From contig JAGAMQ010000052.1 of the NCBI GenBank assembly GCA_017624645.1, forward strand, positions 1 through 11,968: a stretch of 11,968 nucleotides of DNA. Reading direction: 5' to 3'. Positions 1 through 5,992 of this stretch are shown here, in pieces. A program made the translations under genes and the position numbers. The notes under the pieces are model-generated. The model saw nothing but the letters and a program-made list of their open reading frames with translations. It did not search any database and was not told where the DNA came from. Origin of the DNA: Oscillospiraceae bacterium (lineage in GTDB: Bacteria; Bacillota; Clostridia; Oscillospirales; Oscillospiraceae). Within the stretch, counting starts at the first letter, position 1. Every line of letters begins with the position of its first letter.

Positions 1-2223
1 AGCGCCACCGACGGTATTCAGGCCCAAACCCTGACCCTGTGGCGTCTGCTGGAACGGTATCAGGTGCCGGTATTTCTCTTCTTCAACAAAACCGATCTGC
101 CGGGCAAAAGCAGGCAGGCCCTGCTTGACCAACTGAACAGTCGTTTCTGCCCCGGCTTTGTGGATCTTTCCCAACCCTTGGAGGAAGCCGCAGAGAGTAT
201 TGCCATGTGTGATGAGGAGGCCTTGGAGGAATACCTGCAAACCGGCAGTGTCTCCCGGGCACAGATCAGTCAGCTGGTGCAGCTGCGCAAGCTCTTTCCC
301 TGCTGCTTCGGCTCTGCACTGAAGCTGGAGGGGATAGACACCCTCACCCAGCTGTTGGACAGCTACTGCCCCCGTCCCGCCTATCCCGGCGGCTTTGGTG
401 CCCGGGTCTATAAGATCTCCCGGGATCCTCAAGGAAACCGGCTCACCTGGCTGAAACTCACCGGGGGCAGCCTGTCTGTGCGGCAGCTGCTGCGCTATGA
501 AAATGCCGACGGTACTGCCATTGAAGAAAAAATTGTGCAGCTTCGCCTGTACTCCGGAGACAAATTCACCGCCCCGGAGGAGGTGTTCCCCGGGCAGCTG
601 TGCGCTGTTACCGGACTTACTGCCACCAGTATCGGCATGGGACTTGGTACGGAAATTTCCTCCCCGCCTCCTGCTATCCAGCCGGTGATGACCTATCGGG
701 TGGAGCTGCCTGCTGGTGGAGATCCTGCTGTGGCGCTGCAAAAGCTGCGGCAGCTGGAGGAGGAAGATCCGCAGCTGCACATTTTTTGGGATGCCCCCAA
801 AAAGCAGATCCATATTCAGTGCATGGGCAGGATTCAGCAGGAGGTACTGCGCAGCATCATTGCTCAGCGCTTCAACATGGAAATTACGCTGGACAGTGGT
901 AGAATTTTTTATAAAGAAACCATCACAGAGCCGGTGGAGGGCATCGGCCATTTTGAGCCCCTACGCCACTATGCAGAGGTACATCTTTTGCTGGAGCCCT
1001 TGCCTGCCGGCAGGGGACTGGAATTTGAGACCCGCTGTCCCACAGATGTGCTGGATGGCAATTTCCAGCGACTGGTACTGACCCACTTGAAAGAAAAAAC
1101 CCATTTGGGTGTTCTTACCGGCAGCCCTATCACAGATCTGAGGATCAGCCTACTCACAGGCCGCGCCCATGTGAAGCATACCGAGGGCGGCGACTTCCGT
1201 CAAGCCACCTACCGGGCAGTCCGGCAGGGACTGATGCAGGCAAAAAATCAGCTGTTGGAGCCTTGGTATGACTTTACCCTCACCCTCCCTTCTGCCTGTG
1301 TAGGCAGGGCCATCACCGACATCCGGAATATGCAGGGCGAGCTGGATCCCCCGGAAACCGTGGGAGAAGATACGGTGCTTACCGGCTGGCTGCCTGCCGC
1401 CACCTTGGGGGACTATCCGGAGCAGCTTGCCGCCTACACCCAGGGGCAGGGTATCCTGCAGCTTGCGTTCCGGGGTTACGCCCCTTGTCACAACACCCAA
1501 AAGGTTCTGGAGGAAAACCCCTATGATCCGGAGGCGGATCTTGAGAATACACCGGATTCCGTATTCTGTGACCACGGTGCCGGTGTCACGGTAAAATGGA
1601 ACCGGGTCCGGGACTTTATGCATCTGGAAAGCGGATGGAAACAGGGGGGAGACGCCCGGGTAATCACAGGGAATCTGCACATCAGCGACAAAACATTGGA
1701 CGCTGCCCTGGCAAAACAATTCGGCACCCCCGCTACCCGGCTCCCAGCCACCTCCAACCGTCCCGCCACGGAAAAGCTAACCATCCGTCCCCCTCGAAGC
1801 ACCGCCCTGATTGTGGACGGCTACAACATCATTTTCGCATGGCAGGATTTGGCAGATACTGCCAAATCCGATCTGTCCGCCGCCCGGCGGCTGCTGTGTG
1901 ACCGCCTTGCCAGCTACGCAGGCTTCCGCAAGACCCGGGTAGTGGTGGTCTTTGACGGCTACAAGGTCAAGGGGAATCCTGGAGAAAAAGAGGTGTTCCA
2001 CAACATTCAGGTGGTCTACACCAAGGAAAATCAGACTGCCGATGCCTATATGGAGGAGCTGATCGCCCAAATCGGTCCCAACTATTCCGTGCAGGTGGCA
2101 ACCTCCGATGCCCTGATCCAGTTAAGCTCGGTACGCAGCGGCGTGCTCCGGGTCTCTGCCCGGGAGTTGGAGCAGGAACTGGAAGCCACACAGCAGGAAA
2201 TGAAAAAGTATATGCAGCAATAA
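1..2223 (+). CDS. TetM/EF-G-like ribosome GTPase fused to C-terminal Rae1/YacP-type NYN nuclease domain (5' end outside window)
   Basis: The reading frame is open from base 1, so the N-terminus, about 100 residues with the P-loop and switch regions, is missing. Counting from the first codon, the GTPase G4 motif NKTD is at about 29-32 and the G5-like GSA at about 104-106. EF-G/TetM-like domains follow, with the domain IV segment 'LLTGRAHVKHTEGGDF' at about 385-400. From about 601 to the end there is a NYN (PIN-like) domain that closely resembles B. subtilis YacP/Rae1: 'LIVDGYNIIFAW', 'VVVVFDGYKVKG', 'TKENQTADAYMEEL', 'ATSD' and 'LRVSARELE', with acidic residues D606, D652, D681 and D703. TetM-type proteins bind the ribosomal A-site region and hydrolyse GTP; Rae1 is a ribosome-associated endoribonuclease that cleaves mRNA in the A site. 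I infer a cytoplasmic factor acting on stalled ribosomes rather than a plain tetracycline-resistance protein. Family assignment is firm; function is not. Confidence 0.93.
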   Translation, partial: SATDGIQAQTLTLWRLLERYQVPVFLFFNKTDLPGKSRQALLDQLNSRFCPGFVDLSQPLEEAAESIAMCDEEALEEYLQTGSVSRAQISQLVQLRKLFPCCFGSALKLEGIDTLTQLLDSYCPRPAYPGGFGARVYKISRDPQGNRLTWLKLTGGSLSVRQLLRYENADGTAIEEKIVQLRLYSGDKFTAPEEVFPGQLCAVTGLTATSIGMGLGTEISSPPPAIQPVMTYRVELPAGGDPAVALQKLRQLEEEDPQLHIFWDAPKKQIHIQCMGRIQQEVLRSIIAQRFNMEITLDSGRIFYKETITEPVEGIGHFEPLRHYAEVHLLLEPLPAGRGLEFETRCPTDVLDGNFQRLVLTHLKEKTHLGVLTGSPITDLRISLLTGRAHVKHTEGGDFRQATYRAVRQGLMQAKNQLLEPWYDFTLTLPSACVGRAITDIRNMQGELDPPETVGEDTVLTGWLPAATLGDYPEQLAAYTQGQGILQLAFRGYAPCHNTQKVLEENPYDPEADLENTPDSVFCDHGAGVTVKWNRVRDFMHLESGWKQGGDARVITGNLHISDKTLDAALAKQFGTPATRLPATSNRPATEKLTIRPPRSTALIVDGYNIIFAWQDLADTAKSDLSAARRLLCDRLASYAGFRKTRVVVVFDGYKVKGNPGEKEVFHNIQVVYTKENQTADAYMEELIAQIGPNYSVQVATSDALIQLSSVRSGVLRVSARELEQELEATQQEMKKYMQQ

Positions 2224-2257
2224 AAAGGGGAACGGCATATGCCGTTCCCGTTTTCTT
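2222..2257. terminator. Shared bidirectional intrinsic terminator (perfect palindrome)
   Basis: Bases 2228-2249 form a perfect 22-base palindrome, with 11-bp arms GGGAACGGCAT / ATGCCGTTCCC. It is flanked by AAAAA on the left (2222-2226) and TTTTCTT on the right (2251-2257). A U tract therefore follows the hairpin in both directions. It overlaps or touches the stop codons of both convergent genes, so it should terminate the GTPase-NYN gene on the plus strand and the YwaF-like gene on the minus strand. Confidence 0.88.
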
Positions 2258-2996
2258 ATACAGGTGCTTTTTTTCTGTTTTTGAAATAGTGGATGATCTC
2301 CGGGATGTAGACGAGCAGCAAATACACCACCAGAATGGGCAGCGCCAGATACATATGCCAGTACTGACCGGCAATGCGGATCAACAGCTCAGACAGGGGG
2401 TTGTTGGGTGCCAGGGAATACATGTAGTTGGCAAACACCAATTCCCCGTTGGGGGCAAGGATATTGTGGGCGGCAAAGAAGCTGTTCAGTCCCAGATTGA
2501 TGAAGTGGACACAGGTATAGATGCCCATAGTCAGCGCCACAGAGGACAAGATGCACTTGGGATCCTTCTTCACTCTGCCCAGACTCACCAGTACGATGGG
2601 GATGGCAAACTCCATCACATGGGGGAAATAGTAGAAGAAAAATGTCCAGCTGAAGAGCTCCGCATCGGCGGTCTCATTGTTCAGCACCAATGCTGCCAGC
2701 GCCCCCAGACACCACAGAAGCAGCACATTGCCAAAAGTCTTATTGCTCTTCAGCACCACCAGCGGCAGTGTAAAAGCGTTAAAAGCACACAGGTGCAGCG
2801 GCAGATTCTCCCAGGGATTGCCCCATGCCAAAAGATTAAAAGTTATGGAGGCGATGCCCAGCAATGACAACGGAAATAGCACCGCCGTCTGGGTTTTATG
2901 GCTGCGTCCCCGGAGGGCGTAGTGCAGAATAAAGATCGTGGCAACTGCCAGCAGCAGCGTCACAATGTGGGTAACGGTAAAAAAGCCCCAAGTCAT
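2256..2996 (-). CDS. YwaF/TIGR02206-family integral membrane protein
   Basis: A 246-residue polytopic membrane protein with about seven hydrophobic helices, at roughly 5-25, 37-57, 65-82, 88-105, 117-140, 150-168 and 213-235, and a basic C-terminus (KNRKK). Features I associate with the YwaF/TMEM164 family are 'LPLHLCAFNAF' (65-75), 'FPHVMEFAIPIVLV' (124-137) and 'ANYMYSLAPNNPLSELLIRIAGQYWHMY' in two adjacent stretches (189-216). The conserved His/Cys in LPLHLC resembles a buried active-site-like position, but no enzymatic role is established for the bacterial proteins. The start at 2996 is chosen because AGGAGA lies just upstream and the first helix begins immediately. The in-frame extension to 3191 would read through the promoter region and has no ribosome binding site. 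It appears monocistronic, convergent with the GTPase-NYN gene and divergent from the PsiE-like gene. Physiological function is unknown. Confidence 0.85.
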   Translation of the reverse strand: MTWGFFTVTHIVTLLLAVATIFILHYALRGRSHKTQTAVLFPLSLLGIASITFNLLAWGNPWENLPLHLCAFNAFTLPLVVLKSNKTFGNVLLLWCLGALAALVLNNETADAELFSWTFFFYYFPHVMEFAIPIVLVSLGRVKKDPKCILSSVALTMGIYTCVHFINLGLNSFFAAHNILAPNGELVFANYMYSLAPNNPLSELLIRIAGQYWHMYLALPILVVYLLLVYIPEIIHYFKNRKKAPV

Positions 2997-3014
2997 AGGA
3001 AATCTCCTCTCATT

Positions 3015-3029
3015 GTGTCGGATCGACAC
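3015..3029 (-). promoter_or_regulatory. Inverted repeat in the 5' leader of the YwaF-like gene
   Basis: GTGTCG (3015-3020), GAT, CGACAC (3024-3029) is a perfect 6-bp inverted repeat with a 3-base centre. It lies between the predicted promoter and the ribosome binding site of the minus-strand membrane-protein gene. It could be a repressor operator or a small 5'-UTR hairpin; the sequence does not decide between them. Confidence 0.35.
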
Positions 3030-3044
3030 GTATCGACCTCTCTT

Positions 3045-3073
3045 TTTTACCCTATCCCGGGGGTATTTGTCAA
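3045..3073 (-). promoter_or_regulatory. Candidate sigma-A promoter for the YwaF-like gene
   Basis: Read on the minus strand, a perfect TTGACA -35 box (3073-3068) is followed 17-18 bases later by GTAAAA/TAAAAA (about 3050-3044), a weak -10. It would start transcription about 15 bases before the 3015-3029 inverted repeat and about 45 bases before the start codon. The weak -10 limits confidence. Confidence 0.45.
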
Positions 3074-3098
3074 GTATTTCCCGCATATTGAAAAAAAC

Positions 3099-3128
3099 AT
3101 TTCCCTTTTGGGGAAATTTCTGTATAAT
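3099..3128 (+). promoter_or_regulatory. Candidate promoter with overlapping inverted repeat, PsiE-like gene
   Basis: A perfect TATAAT -10 (3123-3128) sits 28 bases before the start codon. There is no good -35 at the right distance (TTTCCC at 3100-3105 is the nearest). In its place lies a perfect 7-bp inverted repeat, ATTTCCC (3099-3105) / GGGAAAT (3111-3117), with a 5-base centre. A perfect -10 with a poor -35 replaced by dyad symmetry suggests control by a DNA-binding regulator, perhaps an activator; this is inference. Confidence 0.5.
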
Positions 3129-3156
3129 AGAACCATCAATAGAAGGAGGAACCCCT

Positions 3157-3615
3157 ATGAGTACCCCCACCAAGCCCAACAAAGACCCCAAGCTTCAGGC
3201 ACATATCGAAAAGGTAGAAAAGCACGATCACCGGATCGAGCATATCTTTCACCGGGTGCTGCACTGGATCGAGCGTGCCATTGCTGCTGCGACCATTCTT
3301 GTGATGGTGTCTGCACTGGTTTTGGAGTTCTATAATATGTTTACTACCTCCGGCTATTTGGCCGATGTGAGCAATTACCTGCATCATGTGCTGACCATCG
3401 TGGTGGGACTGGAGTTTGTGCGTATGCTCATCGATACCACTCCTGCCAGTATTTTGGAGGTCCTCACCGTGGCAATCACCCGCCACGTCATCCTGTCCCA
3501 CGATGACCCCTGGAGCAATCTTGCCTGCGTGGCATGTATTGCCGGTCTGTTTGCCATTCGCCGCTTCCTCATCCGCCGCAGCGAGCTGAAAGAGGAAATG
3601 GTAGATCTGGACTAA
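3157..3615 (+). CDS. PsiE-like small inner-membrane protein
   Basis: A 152-residue protein with a charged, His-rich, probably helical N-terminus (about 8-36), then hydrophobic helices at about 41-60, 74-92, 98-113 and 119-137, and a charged C-terminal tail. The segment order resembles the phosphate-starvation-inducible PsiE family: 'IVVGLEFVRMLID' (81-93) in the second helix, then 'AITRHVILSHDDPWSNL' (106-122), where a basic/His patch and an Asp pair sit between the last two helices. Start ATG 3157 is preceded by AGAAGGAGGA (3141-3150); longer in-frame reading back to 2938 crosses the promoter and is rejected. The gene stands alone between a candidate promoter and a strong terminator. PsiE has no defined molecular function, and whether this gene responds to phosphate is unknown; no Pho box was recognised. 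Confidence 0.72.
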   Translation: MSTPTKPNKDPKLQAHIEKVEKHDHRIEHIFHRVLHWIERAIAAATILVMVSALVLEFYNMFTTSGYLADVSNYLHHVLTIVVGLEFVRMLIDTTPASILEVLTVAITRHVILSHDDPWSNLACVACIAGLFAIRRFLIRRSELKEEMVDLD

Positions 3616-3627
3616 GCATAAAATATC

Positions 3628-3660
3628 ACAGCCGCCTGAACCCAGGCGGCTGTATTTTTT
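3628..3660. terminator. Strong intrinsic terminator between convergent PsiE-like gene and mgtE
   Basis: A perfect 11-bp stem, ACAGCCGCCTG (3628-3638) / CAGGCGGCTGT (3643-3653), with loop AACC, is followed by ATTTTTT (3654-3660) for plus-strand transcription. On the minus strand the tract after the hairpin is less pure (gatattttat), so termination of mgtE there is plausible but weaker. It begins 12 bases after the PsiE-like stop codon and ends next to the mgtE stop codon. Confidence 0.9.
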
Positions 3661-3661
3661 G

Positions 3662-5038
3662 TTATATGCCCAACAGGAAGCCTGCAAAAAGGAAATACAC
3701 CAGCAAGGATACGGCGTCCACAATAGAGGTAATGAAAGGACTTGCCATGACTGCCGGGTCCAGACCTATGGCCTTTGCTGCCATGGGCAGTGCCGCACCC
3801 ACCAGCTTTGCCAGCAGCACCGTCACCAGCAGGGCAAGGCACACCACCGCATCCACCATCAGGGTGATTTGGGTGTTGCCCAGCAGCATCCGGTCCACCA
3901 GCCATATTTTTGCAAAGCACACCACCGCCAGTACCACACCGCACAGCACCGCGGTGCGGATTTCTTTCCAGATCACTCGGGGAAGGTCCCGGAAGCGCAG
4001 CTCATCCAGACTCAGGGCGCGGATCACCGTAACGGAGGACTGAGAGCCGGAGTTGCCGCCGGTGCCCATGAGCATGGGGATAAAGGCCGTCAGCGCCACC
4101 TGTGCTGCCAAGGCACTTTCAAAGGCGTTGATGATCATGCCGGTAAAGGTGGCGGTGACCATCAGAAGCATCAGCCAGGGGATCCGGTTGCGGAACAGCT
4201 CCCAGGGAGTGCTTTTCAGGTACGTCTTTTCCGAGGGCAGCATACCGCCCATGATCTCCATATCCTCGGTGGTCTCTTCTTCCAGAACCTCCACAGCATC
4301 GTCGAAGGTGACGATGCCCACCATCCGGTTTTCTCCGTCCACCACAGGCAGGGCGAGGAAATGGTATTTGCTCATCATCTTCGCCACTTCTTCCCGGTCC
4401 GTATGGGTGGTGACGGAGATGATGTTGGTTAACATAATTTCTTCCACCGGTGTTTCATCGTCCACACAAAGAAGAAGATCCTTCAGGGAAACCAGCCCCA
4501 AAAGCTTTCGCCCTTCGGTGACATAGCAGGTATAGATGGTCTCCTTGTCTACGCCTTGGCGGCGGATCCGCAGGATGGCTTCCTCCACGGTCATTTGCGG
4601 GCGCAGGGATACATATTCCGTAGTCATGATGGAGCCGGCGGTATTTTCCGGATACCGCAGAAGCTGATTGATGGCGCTTCGCATCTCCGGCTGAGCGTGG
4701 CGCAGGATCCGCTTGACCACATTGGCAGGCATTTCCTCCACCAGATCTGCGGCATCGTCAGCGTACAGCTCCTCCATCAGAAGCTTCAGCTCGTTGTCGG
4801 AAAAGCCCCGGATCAGCAGCTCCTGCTCCTCCGGTTCCATTTCCACAAAGGTTTCCGCGGCAAGCTCCTTGGGCAGCAGACGGAACAGCAAGGGAAGCTG
4901 CTCCTGCTCTACATCGGCGAACATTGCTGCAATATCGCTGGGATTCATGGTCACCAGCACATCCCGGAGGGCAGCGTATTTTTTCTCCTCCAGCATCTTG
5001 GAAAGTGCTTGCTCCACAAGCACAAACCGTTCTGTCAT
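3662..5038 (-). CDS. mgtE: Magnesium transporter MgtE
   Basis: A 458-residue Mg2+ channel/transporter of the cytoplasmic membrane, full length for the family. Visible parts in order: the helical, acidic MgtE N domain (about 15-125); the signature 'YPENTAGSIMTTEYV' (129-143); two CBS domains (about 140-195 and 203-255) ending in the acidic 'VLEEETTEDMEIMGG' plug helix; then a transmembrane domain (about 283-458) with five helices. The pore segment 'FIPMLMGTGGNSGSQS' (319-334) and 'LDPAVMASPFITSIVD' (426-441) are diagnostic; Asp441 probably matches the pore Asp of characterised MgtE. In the known family, Mg2+ bound at the N and CBS domains closes the channel. Start ATG 5038 has AGGAGGGG 6 bases upstream. 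It is preceded by a leader with a 20-codon ORF and an attenuator-like hairpin, so expression may also be set at transcript level. The gene is monocistronic by its flanking signals. Confidence 0.97.
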   Translation of the reverse strand: MTERFVLVEQALSKMLEEKKYAALRDVLVTMNPSDIAAMFADVEQEQLPLLFRLLPKELAAETFVEMEPEEQELLIRGFSDNELKLLMEELYADDAADLVEEMPANVVKRILRHAQPEMRSAINQLLRYPENTAGSIMTTEYVSLRPQMTVEEAILRIRRQGVDKETIYTCYVTEGRKLLGLVSLKDLLLCVDDETPVEEIMLTNIISVTTHTDREEVAKMMSKYHFLALPVVDGENRMVGIVTFDDAVEVLEEETTEDMEIMGGMLPSEKTYLKSTPWELFRNRIPWLMLLMVTATFTGMIINAFESALAAQVALTAFIPMLMGTGGNSGSQSSVTVIRALSLDELRFRDLPRVIWKEIRTAVLCGVVLAVVCFAKIWLVDRMLLGNTQITLMVDAVVCLALLVTVLLAKLVGAALPMAAKAIGLDPAVMASPFITSIVDAVSLLVYFLFAGFLLGI

Positions 5039-5060
5039 AAAAATCCCCTCCTCATTTTAT

Positions 5061-5092
5061 AAAAAGGCGCACCTTCCCTATGGAAAGCACGC
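5061..5092 (-). terminator. Attenuator-like hairpin upstream of mgtE
   Basis: On the minus strand GCGTGCTTTCC (5092-5082), loop ATA, GGGAAGGTGCGC (5078-5067) folds into an 11-bp stem with one bulged G and a few G-U pairs. CTTTTT (5066-5061) follows directly. This hairpin/U-tract lies inside the mgtE leader, ending 9 bases before the mgtE ribosome binding site, so it is placed to terminate mgtE transcripts early. An upstream segment, ACGCUGGCA (5187-5179), can pair with UGCCUGCGU (5097-5089), apart from one U-U mismatch. That pairing would sequester the base of the terminator stem, a possible antiterminator. Confidence 0.6.
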
Positions 5093-5104
5093 AGGCAAAA
5101 ATGA

Positions 5105-5173
5105 GGCAACAAAACGGTCAAAAAGGGATCAGCATCCACACAGACGCCGACTACTTCGACCGGATATATTGCC
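5105..5173 (-). promoter_or_regulatory. Structured RNA leader of mgtE (candidate regulatory element)
   Basis: Two nested complementarities are visible. The outer stem pairs GGCAA...CGGUC (5173-5158) with GACCG...UUGCC (5119-5105); each 5-bp block is perfect, joined by an internal A/U-rich region. Inside it, UCGGCGUC (5150-5143) pairs with GAUGCUGA (5136-5129) around loop UGUGUG, followed by UCCCUUUUU, so this inner hairpin could itself act as a weak terminator. The stop codon of the 20-codon leader ORF lies in its 3' arm, so translation would disturb the fold. It does not look like the M-box riboswitch. Hand folding only; no energy was calculated. Confidence 0.45.
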
Positions 5174-5191
5174 ACTACTGCCAGCGTCCAT
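5129..5191 (-). CDS. Candidate 20-residue leader peptide ahead of mgtE
   Basis: The ORF starts ATG 5191 and ends TGA 5131-5129, giving MDAGSSGNISGRSSRRLCGC. AAAGGAGG (5206-5199) lies with 7 bases between GGAGG and ATG, as good as any ribosome binding site in the window. It sits downstream of the predicted mgtE promoter and overlaps the foldable leader RNA. The peptide is rich in Ser, Gly and Arg with two terminal Cys, and uses codons such as AGT, ATA and CGA. By analogy with leader peptides upstream of Mg2+ transporter genes in enterobacteria (mgtL-type), translation of this ORF could govern downstream transcription. That role is inference, and the ORF could simply be a chance open frame behind a purine-rich patch. 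Confidence 0.5.
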   Translation of the reverse strand: MDAGSSGNISGRSSRRLCGC

Positions 5192-5226
5192 GGTTTTCCC
5201 TCCTTTGTTTGGTCATGTGAGTTTAT

Positions 5227-5253
5227 ATTATACCCGCCAGAACGCCTTGTCAA
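5227..5253 (-). promoter_or_regulatory. Candidate mgtE promoter
   Basis: On the minus strand there is a perfect TTGACA (5253-5248) and a perfect TATAAT (5232-5227), but the spacer is only 15 bases. An overlapping TAATAT (5230-5225) gives 17 bases with a poorer -10. The predicted transcript would have an untranslated leader of about 180 bases before mgtE, which is long enough for the leader ORF and hairpins described. Confidence 0.6.
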
Positions 5254-5262
5254 CCACCAAAA

Positions 5263-5294
5263 ACCGCAAATTGACGGCAACGCCGATTTGCGGT
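5263..5294. repeat. Perfect 9-bp inverted repeat over the acetyltransferase promoter
   Basis: ACCGCAAAT (5263-5271) and ATTTGCGGT (5286-5294) are exact reverse complements with a 14-base spacer, so the half-sites are 23 bp apart, about two helical turns. The arms touch the first base of the -35 box and the first base of the -10 box of the GNAT promoter, typical positions for a repressor operator. The mgtE -35 box ends only 10 bases away, so divergent control is possible. No known operator consensus was recognised. Confidence 0.5.
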
Positions 5295-5299
5295 ACAAT
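5271..5299 (+). promoter_or_regulatory. Sigma-A-type promoter for the GNAT acetyltransferase
   Basis: TTGACG (5271-5276), a 17-base spacer and TACAAT (5294-5299) match the vegetative consensus at 10 of 12 positions. Transcription would begin around 5306, almost at the ribosome binding site AAAGGAGG (5306-5313). The true start point may therefore differ slightly, or the leader is extremely short. Confidence 0.6.
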
Positions 5300-5320
5300 G
5301 GTAAAAAAGGAGGAATCACC

Positions 5321-5905
5321 GTGTCTGTTCGTTTTGCCCGGGAAGCAGACCTTCCCGCTATGCTTACCATCTATGCTCCTTATGTGGAGCGCACCTCTGT
5401 GTCTTTTGAATACACCGTTCCCACAACAGAAGAATTTACCGCCCGGTTCCGGGGGATCACAAAGCAGTTTCCGTGGCTGGTGTGGGAAGAAAAGGGAGAG
5501 GTTCTTGGCTACGCCTACGGCAGTGCCCCCTTTGAGCGGACTGCTTTCAGTTGGTGTGCCGAGGCATCTGTATATCTGCATCCCAGCATCCACCGCCGGG
5601 GAATTGGAAGGAAGCTTTATGCCGCTCTGGAAGTCCTGCTGAGGCTGCAGGGATACACCCTGCTTTACGCCGTTGTCACCACTGACAACGCCCCTTCCGT
5701 TGACTTTCACCTCTCTTGTGGCTACCGCCGCCTTGCTACTTTCCCGGGCTGTGGCTTCAAACTGGGGGCATGGCACGGCATTATCTGGCTGGAAAAGACC
5801 CTTTCCTCCGTCACTTCGCCAAAGCAAACCCCTGCACCCATCGGAGAAGTTGTCGAAAATGACCAAAATTTGGCAGATATTTTAGCCAAAATCCCCCTTT
5901 CCTAA
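5321..5905 (+). CDS. GNAT N-acetyltransferase, phosphinothricin acetyltransferase-like
   Basis: A 194-residue cytoplasmic acetyl-CoA-dependent N-acetyltransferase. The N-terminal pattern 'VRFAREADLPAMLTIYAPYVERTSVSFEY' (two parts, 3-17 and 18-31), the acetyl-CoA pyrophosphate loop 'HRRGIGRKLY' (91-100), 'VVTTDNAPSVDFHLSCGY' (118-135) and 'CGFKLGAWHGIIWLEK' (144-159) are typical of the Pat/Bar and methionine-sulfoximine acetyltransferase group. The natural substrate is unknown and may be an amino acid analogue or methionine derivative. The start is GTG 5321 with AAAGGAGG 7 bases upstream; a TTG 33 bases earlier lies within the promoter. Compared with the usual 165-175 residues there is a C-terminal tail of about 30 residues (162-194) ending 'DQNLADILAKIPLS'. 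No convincing terminator follows before glgC, so read-through into the glycogen genes is possible; no clear glgC promoter was found in 5906-5992 either, only an A/T-rich tract. Confidence 0.87.
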   Translation: MSVRFAREADLPAMLTIYAPYVERTSVSFEYTVPTTEEFTARFRGITKQFPWLVWEEKGEVLGYAYGSAPFERTAFSWCAEASVYLHPSIHRRGIGRKLYAALEVLLRLQGYTLLYAVVTTDNAPSVDFHLSCGYRRLATFPGCGFKLGAWHGIIWLEKTLSSVTSPKQTPAPIGEVVENDQNLADILAKIPLS

Positions 5906-5992
5906 CGGGAAAAAATATGTTATTTTAATTGTGGGAGAATTTCCCCTTTGACCCTATTTATATTATTTACTTTGACATGAGGAGCTGTGACC

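Noticed and set aside
1150..1719. 189-residue minus-strand ORF inside the GTPase-NYN gene
   Set aside because: Antisense shadow of a well-supported coding frame; no ribosome binding site or recognisable protein pattern.
1..2223. Calling the first gene a tetracycline-resistance determinant
   Set aside because: TetM-like architecture alone does not show resistance, and the NYN fusion points to a different chromosomal role; no mobile-element context is seen.
5176..5216. Alternative 13-codon ORF starting ATG 5216 on the minus strand (MTKQRRENHGRWQ)
   Set aside because: It has no Shine-Dalgarno upstream and begins almost at the predicted transcript start; the ATG at 5191 is far better placed.
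5036..5225. M-box (ykoK) Mg2+ riboswitch ahead of mgtE
   Set aside because: The conserved M-box segments I know were not found; the visible structure is a different arrangement. An Rfam scan would decide.
5035..5370. 111-residue minus-strand ORF spanning the mgtE leader
   Set aside because: It runs through the promoter region of the acetyltransferase and mgtE, has no start with a ribosome binding site and ends over the mgtE start codon.
5898..5912. TTTCC / GGAAA mini-hairpin at the acetyltransferase stop
   Set aside because: Five A/T-rich pairs with no downstream U tract is too weak to call a terminator.
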